Assembly: GCA_022824685.1 (NCBI GenBank)
Contig: JAJDZJ010000009.1
Span: 1 to 41,296 of the forward strand
From: Caldilineaceae bacterium
GTDB lineage: Bacteria > Chloroflexota > Anaerolineae > Caldilineales > Caldilineaceae
Length of the DNA: 41,296 bases
Reading direction: 5' to 3'
The position numbers and the translations under genes were made by a program. Shown here piece after piece: positions 36,154 through 41,296 of the stretch (the stretch's first letter is position 1; every line of letters starts with the position of its first letter). The notes under the pieces are model-generated. The model did not search any database. It was given only the letters and a program-made list of their open reading frames with translations, and was not told where the DNA came from.

Positions 36154-37222
36154 GTCCGAGACGGTTTCTTCAGCGCGTGGCTTTTCTTATGCCCTATCTC
36201 CTGGGCTTATCTTAGTAATAGCCAACCCGTCGCTACCCCCGCCCTCCACTCCAGCTCCCACCCCTCTATCTCAACAAGAATCGTTTCTAAGCGGTCTTCC
36301 CTTCACATCAGTTCCAAGCTGATTGAGTCCCCTAAGTGCATCTGCGACCGAATCCTTCGCACGCGTGGAGACGTATGGAAGCCGTGGCCTCCCTGCCTGC
36401 ATGTTAAGGGCCCTAAGCATTGTGGTACCAAATCAGCAGGCCACGGTTTCTTCTGACGCCAAGATTCGAATGCAGTAGTGCCCAATGTCGTTATGGAGGT
36501 GCTTTCGCCCGGCCGTAAGCTGTGTCTGCTGAAAGCGAGGCACGGGTCGACAATAACCCCAGATAACACGCACTCTGCTTTCAAAGTGGCTGGCGCAACA
36601 CAAAAGTAAGAAGGTTCCGATGTGCGTCCCAGACTCACTTGGGGGTCTGCGTGATGAAGGTCAGAAGGACCTGGTCTGCGCCGAGTCTGTTTGGACGGGA
36701 AAGGAAGGCTGCAACGAGGTTGACAATCTGTCTGTGACGATCCCGATGAACGTACTTCCGATGGTGACTGAACTAGCGATGAGAAGTAGATGATTCACGA
36801 GATGCACACAGCCGCTATTGCGCAATTCATGGTGGATTTTTCGTGTTTGTTCCCTCATGAATTTCAATTTACAAAAGTGCCGGTACGCTAACATTGAAAT
36901 ACTGTATAAAAGGACTTCAACGGAGAAGCAGGAAGTGTAGGAGCCTTAAGAGCGTCCCGGGTCTTTCTTGGCGAACATGGACGCCGGGAAATGCTGATAC
37001 TATGCCATCCCCAATTCGAACAGTTCAACAGGTCTCTACGGCTCTCTGTCTTCTTGCGGAATCTTCATTTGACCTATTGAGGAAAAGTCGTGGGCTCGCA
37101 TCAGTCAAATTGAAAACACTTGAGAATTGGTCGTTGTCCCACGTGATCAAAACGCCCGTGTCCCCATCGAGCAGGAACGCAACTGACATGGATCAATCTT
37201 CTACGGTCTAAGGAGGGCCACC
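36154..37222. other. Long stretch without a supported gene
   Basis: About 1.07 kb between the oxidoreductase pair and the sugar ABC genes. Short open frames on both strands (77 to 111 codons) show no family match, no start signal and erratic composition. Base composition seems closer to even than in the preceding 36 kb. A 9-bp inverted repeat CCGTGGCCT/AGGCCACGG sits at 36382-36390 and 36438-36446, near CTTTTC-rich runs. A promoter for the binding protein gene should be here; TATAAA at 36905-36910 has no good -35. It may be decayed coding sequence or a long regulatory region. Confidence 0.5.
36382..36446. repeat. Inverted repeat CCGTGGCCT ... AGGCCACGG
   Basis: Nine bases pair perfectly over a 47-base loop, and partial pairing continues on the inside. 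The loop contains GGGCCC. Purpose unknown; it could be a terminator-distal hairpin of the oxidoreductase pair or the relic of a mobile element. Confidence 0.4.
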
Positions 37223-38659
37223 ATGAATGCGACACGCTTGAATCGACGTGCCTTTTTGAAGACGACGGGAGTTGTGACGGGGGCTTCTCTGCTGGCAGCT
37301 TGCGTTGCTCCTGCCGCGCCGGCACAAGAAGAGATGGCCTCGGAAGAGTCCGAGGCGCCGATGGCGGAGGAAGGCTCCGTTGCAATGTGGAGTATGAGTT
37401 TCCCGCCGCACGAGTGGATGATGGGAGCAGCGATTGAAGTGTTCCAGGAGGCAGGGGAACGCGGGTTCACATTGGACTACCAGCCACAACCCGGCCAATA
37501 TAGCGCGAAGCTGCGCGCCGCCATGTCGGCCGATGAAGCTCCCGACATATTCGTCATGCACGGGACCGCTTTGCTGGAGCTGGCACTGGCCGGTCACATC
37601 GCGCCGGTGACGCCGGACATCGTGACTTTGGAGCAGGCCAAAAAGGAATTCATGCCCGAAACCTACCTCCAGTCGTTGTACGATGGCAACCTCTATGCCA
37701 TCGGTGTGCCCGACCCACCGGGCGACGCGGGTATGGTCGCCAACCTTGATCACCTTGAGGAGGCGGGGCTGGAACACCTCACCGTCTTCGAAAGTGTCGA
37801 CCAGATGCTTGACTATGGTGAGCAGCTGGTTATCAGGGAGGGGGATGAGGTGCTGCGCGCCGGCTTGATGTTTACCGGCGATGCAAACAACCCGATCTAC
37901 TGGCTGAGCGCGATTATTGACCTGGGTGGCACCTGGTTCGACAATGACAATCAGGTATTCACGCTGCAGACCGAAGAATCTACGGAGGCGATGCAGTTCT
38001 TCTACGATGTAGTGTGGGAAAAGCGTCTCGACGACCCCGCCCTAGGCAACAACAGTTCTGATGCACTGGCGCAGGGATTGGCTAGCCTGGCCTTCAAGTG
38101 GCCGGAGTTCGTACCCTATTCCGGCACCGCCTTCCCCGGTCTGAGACTGGGGTTTATTGTCAAGCCGGGCTTTACGGAAGGCAAGCCAGCAATCTTCAAC
38201 CACTCCGACACATGGAACCTGGCAGTCTGGTCGGGCACCCAGAATAAAGACAGCGTTACGGAGTTTATGGCCTACTGCGCACAGCGGGAAGTGCAGCGCG
38301 CCATGCTGGAACAGAATCCTGGCATCTCCCCCTTAAAAGAGATTAACTTCGGGGACGGCTTCTTTGTTACGGGGAAGGGCGCCTATCTGGCCCCCGTATT
38401 GGATGCCATTACTAAGGGGCAATACCGCTACTACGGGCCCTTCGGTAACATGGATACGCTGGAATACGATATCATGTGGCCTGTGATGAACAGGATGCTC
38501 CAACAGGAGTTGACAGTTGAAGAGACTCTGGTCGAAATGGAAAGTGCCCTGAACGATGAAATGGCGCAGTATCAGGACAAGTACCCGGGTCTGGATCCGG
38601 TTCAGATCCAGTGGGATGGTTTGCCCGATGAGTTGATGGAGGGGATTCCCATGTCGTAG
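37223..38659 (+). CDS. Carbohydrate ABC transporter substrate-binding lipoprotein
   Basis: The 478-residue product is a family 1 extracellular solute-binding protein. It starts with a twin-arginine motif (NRRAFLKTTGVVTGASLLAAC), the Cys lying in a lipobox, so it is probably exported folded via Tat and lipid-anchored. An acidic Glu/Ala/Ser-rich linker (EEMASEESEAPMAEEG) follows. The body includes EVFQEAGERGFTLDYQPQPGQYSAKLRAAM, DEAPDIFVMHG and the DTWNLAVWSGTQNKD region typical of sugar-binding proteins. AAGGAGGG is nine bases before the ATG. The two permease genes follow, so this is the receptor of that importer. Ligand cannot be read; a sugar or sugar acid is likely given the oxidoreductases upstream. 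Confidence 0.92.
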   Translation: MNATRLNRRAFLKTTGVVTGASLLAACVAPAAPAQEEMASEESEAPMAEEGSVAMWSMSFPPHEWMMGAAIEVFQEAGERGFTLDYQPQPGQYSAKLRAAMSADEAPDIFVMHGTALLELALAGHIAPVTPDIVTLEQAKKEFMPETYLQSLYDGNLYAIGVPDPPGDAGMVANLDHLEEAGLEHLTVFESVDQMLDYGEQLVIREGDEVLRAGLMFTGDANNPIYWLSAIIDLGGTWFDNDNQVFTLQTEESTEAMQFFYDVVWEKRLDDPALGNNSSDALAQGLASLAFKWPEFVPYSGTAFPGLRLGFIVKPGFTEGKPAIFNHSDTWNLAVWSGTQNKDSVTEFMAYCAQREVQRAMLEQNPGISPLKEINFGDGFFVTGKGAYLAPVLDAITKGQYRYYGPFGNMDTLEYDIMWPVMNRMLQQELTVEETLVEMESALNDEMAQYQDKYPGLDPVQIQWDGLPDELMEGIPMS

Positions 38660-38698
38660 AGCGGATGGCACGCTCCGGGGAGATTCCCTTCTGGACAT

Positions 38699-38756
38699 AC
38701 AGGGGATTGGGGGCGACGAATAGTAAGAACCACGTTCGACCACCCAATCCCCCTGT
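38699..38756 (+). promoter_or_regulatory. Stem-loop between binding-protein and permease genes
   Basis: ACAGGGGATTGGG (38699-38711) pairs with CCCAATCCCCCTGT (38743-38756) with one bulged base. It lies 40 bases after the binding protein stop and just ahead of the first permease. No U-run follows. Such hairpins often shield the binding protein mRNA and lower permease output, as at malE-malF. Confidence 0.6.
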
Positions 38757-38799
38757 CTCAGTTTCGCCTCCAGTCAATACAATTTAGGGAGGTCCGTGG

Positions 38800-39744
38800 T
38801 TGGCAACGATAGAAGATTCGCACGGCAGTCAGACACGCGATCGGATTGGTAATGGACTGTTAAGTCGCCTGCGAATACCCCGCAACGCCTTTCCGTGGCT
38901 GGTGCTGACCCCCGTCCTCATATACTATTTTGTTTTTCTGATCTATCCGATCCTCTATGCCATTTGGGTCAGCCTCCACCTGTGGATCATTGAAGACCCC
39001 AGTGCCAGCCAATTCGTCCTCTTCAGGAATTACAGTGACCTCCTGCTCCCGACTTCGCGCTTCCTGGACGCATTCAGGAACACGCTGGTCTATGTTTTTG
39101 TCCGCACCGTCGCACTGGTGCCTTTAGGCCTTCTTACGGCCCTGCTGCTGTACCAGTTTCGTCGTACGCAGCGCTTCTATCTCTTCTGTGTTTTTGCCCC
39201 TATTGTCTGTCCAAGTGCTGCCATCGCCGTTCTTTGGAAGTGGCTCTATCATCCGCGCTTTGGGCCGATCAACGCCCAGTTGGCTGAAATCGGTGTGCCG
39301 CGCCAGGGGTTCATCACCGTGGCTGACCAGGCTCTCTATTCGGTGGTAGCTGTCGATATTTGGCAACATATAGGTTTCGGGGCTGTCATCTTTCTGGCTG
39401 GTCTGATGAGCATCCCTGAACAGCTGTTGGAGGCAGCCCGAATCGATGGCGCCAACCGCTGGCAGCTATTCTGGAGGATTACCCTGCCTCTCCTCTCCCA
39501 TACGACGCTCTTCGTGACGGTTATTACCCTTATTGGCTCTTTTCAGGTTTTCGATCTGATTTTGGTCATGACGTCTGGAGGGCCGGGGTATGCAACCTAT
39601 GTACTCTCCTATCTAATCTACAACGAGGGCATCTTGCGAACCGATATGGGAGCGGCATCGGCGATTTCTTTGGTAATGTTTGTCATTATCATGATATTCA
39701 CTGTGATTCAGTTTCGACTCTTGCGGCCAAGATGGGAGTATTGA
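38800..39744 (+). CDS. Sugar ABC transporter permease, MalF/UgpA type
   Basis: The 314-residue membrane protein has six hydrophobic helices and the conserved EAA loop, seen as EAARIDGANRWQLFWRITLPLL. The N-terminus starts with a polar stretch and then FPWLVLTPVLIYYFVFLIYPILYAIW, typical of UgpA/MalF-type permeases. The start is TTG at 38800 with AGGGAGG seven bases upstream. The second permease follows after 130 bases. Confidence 0.93.
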   Translation: MATIEDSHGSQTRDRIGNGLLSRLRIPRNAFPWLVLTPVLIYYFVFLIYPILYAIWVSLHLWIIEDPSASQFVLFRNYSDLLLPTSRFLDAFRNTLVYVFVRTVALVPLGLLTALLLYQFRRTQRFYLFCVFAPIVCPSAAIAVLWKWLYHPRFGPINAQLAEIGVPRQGFITVADQALYSVVAVDIWQHIGFGAVIFLAGLMSIPEQLLEAARIDGANRWQLFWRITLPLLSHTTLFVTVITLIGSFQVFDLILVMTSGGPGYATYVLSYLIYNEGILRTDMGAASAISLVMFVIIMIFTVIQFRLLRPRWEY

Positions 39745-39876
39745 GCCCTCCAGTGGACTGGCCCCCTCAAAAATCGTCAATGTAGGCAACGCCGAGCCAC
39801 GGTTGTCAATCTGGAGAATAGGAACAGTATGCTGGAGTAGGAAACTAAGAGTTGCGAGCTGAACGAGCGATTACCA

Positions 39877-40734
39877 ATGTTTGACAATGGCAGTGCGCCC
39901 GCGACCATGGGCAAGGGAAAACTATCGTTTGAGCGAGTTGTCCTCACACTCGTCATGCTGGCCGTAGCGGCAGGAATGTTTGTACCTTTCATCTGGATGG
40001 TGCTGTCATCGTTTAAGCCTTATCAGGAAATCCTATCGCTCAAACCGACACTATGGCCCCAAGGGTTCACGGTAGGCAACTATACAACGCTGACGTCAGA
40101 GTTGCCCTTCTTGCGCTACTTTTTGAACAGCGCCGGAGTTTCATCAGTTGTAACTCTGGTAATTCTCTTTACAAGCTCCCTATGTGGATATGTTTTCGCC
40201 AAGTTTGACTTCGCGTACAAGGAACTGTTTTTTATGACCATCATCAGCAGTATGATGGTCCCCTTTGCCGTTGTCGTCCTGCCTCTCTACTTTCTTATCG
40301 CCCGATTGGGAATGCTGGACTCCTATCTTGGTCTGGTAATTCCATTCATGGTCAACGCGTTTGGCATCTTCCTAATGCGCCAGTTCATGGAGGGGGTCCC
40401 CGGCGACTTGGTCGATGCCGGGCGCGTAGACGGGGCAGGAGAAATGTGGATCTATTGGAGAATAATGCTCCCCCTTTCTCTTAACGCGCTTTCCGCACTG
40501 GGCGTTTTTGTCTTTCTGTGGTCATGGAACTCTTTGTGGTGGCCGTTCATGATCATATCGAAGAGCGAACTGAGGACGCTGCCGCTAGGTATTGCCACGC
40601 TAGCCTGGGAATATGCCACGCGGGTTGATCTGGTTATTACCGGTGCAACAATCGGAGTCGTGCCGATTCTGATCCTTTTTGCGCTGATGACGCGCACAAT
40701 AGTGCGCGGGGTGGCCTTGACCGGCATGAAATAG
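39877..40734 (+). CDS. Sugar ABC transporter permease, MalG/UgpE type
   Basis: The 285-residue product is the second inner-membrane permease. It has FERVVLTLVMLAVAAGMFVPFIWMVLSSFK at the start, GYVFAKFDFAYKELFFM, and the EAA-like loop DLVDAGRVDGAGEMWIYWRIM. Here Asp-Ala-Gly replaces the usual Glu-Ala-Ala. FLWSWNSLWWPFMII is the family's W-N-x-x-x-x-P stretch. No ATPase gene is adjacent, so a shared MsmK/MalK-type ATPase elsewhere is expected. The ATG at 39877 has only a weak purine stretch upstream. Confidence 0.93.
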   Translation: MFDNGSAPATMGKGKLSFERVVLTLVMLAVAAGMFVPFIWMVLSSFKPYQEILSLKPTLWPQGFTVGNYTTLTSELPFLRYFLNSAGVSSVVTLVILFTSSLCGYVFAKFDFAYKELFFMTIISSMMVPFAVVVLPLYFLIARLGMLDSYLGLVIPFMVNAFGIFLMRQFMEGVPGDLVDAGRVDGAGEMWIYWRIMLPLSLNALSALGVFVFLWSWNSLWWPFMIISKSELRTLPLGIATLAWEYATRVDLVITGATIGVVPILILFALMTRTIVRGVALTGMK

Positions 40735-41018
40735 AAGCAAATGGAGGTCTTAACCAAGAAAATCGATTGGCCTGGAACGAACCCGGACCCGTCCGCAAAC
40801 TCCCCGAGATTCACCCCTGCTCTGAAAGCGGTTTCTACGCCTGCACACCGATCGAGCAGATGCGCATCCGTCAGGGTCCATCCTAGCCTGCTTCTTTGGG
40901 CAGGCAAGACCAAGGGGTTCCAGTTAATCGTAGTAGGGCTGGCCAAACAGATTCGTGCGCACAGCGAGCAGTGCTTGGCGTCCTCACGCGGCCAGCGCAT
41001 CCCAGACTGCTTGAAACC

Positions 41019-41126
41019 CTGCCGCTGAAAGACGTGTATGCAGCACTATCCCAGGCCGTCGAAACCGGCCAACCCGTCCGCTCCCAGCCCCAACCATGGG
41101 CCGAAACGCTTACAGCCACCCACTGA
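41019..41126 (+). pseudogene. C-terminal remnant of a Gfo/Idh/MocA oxidoreductase
   Basis: An open stretch ending in TGA at 41124-41126 encodes LPLKDVYAALSQAVETGQPV followed by RSQPQPWAETLTATH. It matches the C-terminus of the second oxidoreductase of the pair above (YLDILAAQAADTGQPVHSKPQPWVN). Nothing upstream in the same frame resembles the rest of that family, and 40735-41018 shows no Rossmann fold, so only the tail is left. It is probably a degraded third copy. Confidence 0.6.
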
Positions 41127-41152
41127 CCATTAACCACTCACCACTGCGGTTC
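41121..41152 (+). repeat. Degenerate tandem 7-mer repeat ending in CACTGCGGTTC
   Basis: CACTGAC, CATTAAC, CACTCAC and CACTGCG follow one another, then GTTCC, matching the array at 28692. The TGA stop of the adjacent Gfo/Idh remnant lies inside the first unit. Confidence 0.55.
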
Positions 41153-41227
41153 CCCGCCCCAGGGCAATCGCATCTAAATCTGTAGGCCGATTCAGTTGAA
41201 ATTGTGGCCAGAAGAAAGCGAGAATAA

Positions 41228-41296
41228 GTGGAAATCACCCTGCGCTTACTGAATATCGACGGGAAGACGCCGCGGATCAGGCCCTCAGTCGGCGAG
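41228..41296 (+). CDS. Possible 5' end of a gene cut by the window edge
   Basis: From a GTG at 41228 the frame is open to the end of the window and encodes VEITLRLLNIDGKTPRIRPS and three more residues. A purine-rich GAAGAAAGCGAG precedes it. Too short to assign; a real gene start is plausible but unproven. Confidence 0.3.
   Translation, partial: MEITLRLLNIDGKTPRIRPSVGE

Noticed and set aside
36303..36894. Two minus-strand open frames of 111 and 77 codons
   Set aside because: No similarity, no start signals, and irregular residue use; treated as non-coding.
36894..37211. 105-codon plus-strand open frame ahead of the binding protein gene
   Set aside because: Ends at the binding protein's Shine-Dalgarno, but has no family match and low-quality composition.

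Overview
The window looks like a chromosomal segment from a GC-rich member of the Chloroflexota, most likely a Caldilinea/Anaerolinea-type lineage. This is an inference from gene content: a stand-alone LON-domain protein beside TruD, an acetamidase/formamidase, a CbpA-like DnaJ after DnaK, plant-type LRR repeats in a secreted protein, paired Gfo/Idh/MocA oxidoreductases and a Tat-lipoprotein sugar-binding protein. There is no rRNA, no convincing tRNA, no CRISPR array and no phage module.

Layout, left half. The first 183 bases are the 3' end of an IS982-type transposase cut by the window edge. A minus-strand block follows (391-6073): acetamidase/formamidase, LON-domain protein, TruD, a methyltransferase, a single-domain ArsA/Get3-like ATPase with a C-terminal HSP20-like segment, and, first in transcription order, a protein with one C-terminal membrane helix. 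The plus strand then carries a PucC-family MFS protein, a small alpha/beta-barrel-like protein, an unrecognised protein with caspase-fold hallmarks and an HD hydrolase. A second minus-strand block (9663-14231) reads UvsE UV endonuclease, an unrecognised possible nuclease-fold protein, and the iron-sulfur and molybdopterin subunits of an isoquinoline oxidoreductase-type dehydrogenase.

Middle. Two secreted plus-strand proteins (14872-18727) are each built of two tandem copies of their own architecture; the second has 2 x 12 plant-type LRRs. A perfect 18-bp hairpin separates them from a convergent five-gene minus-strand run: dnaK, a dnaJ/cbpA homologue, an M1-type lipoprotein peptidase, a DUF2071 protein and a DedA protein. 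Next come an AlbA/Schlafen-type ATP-binding protein, a repeat-rich non-coding stretch, a small membrane protein with a clear terminator, and sppA followed by an aminotransferase-V protein lacking the usual desulfurase cysteine.

Right third. A two-gene ABC exporter (ATPase plus ABC-2 permease) has a recognisable promoter. Then come two translationally coupled Gfo/Idh/MocA oxidoreductases, about 1.07 kb with no convincing gene, and a carbohydrate ABC importer (binding protein and two permeases, no ATPase). After these lies a decayed C-terminal scrap of a third Gfo/Idh/MocA gene. This part is probably a sugar or sugar-acid uptake and oxidation locus. By eye it is less GC-rich from about 36.15 kb onward, which could mean separate acquisition. 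A family of short CCACTGC-GTTC repeats is scattered between genes and over gene ends.
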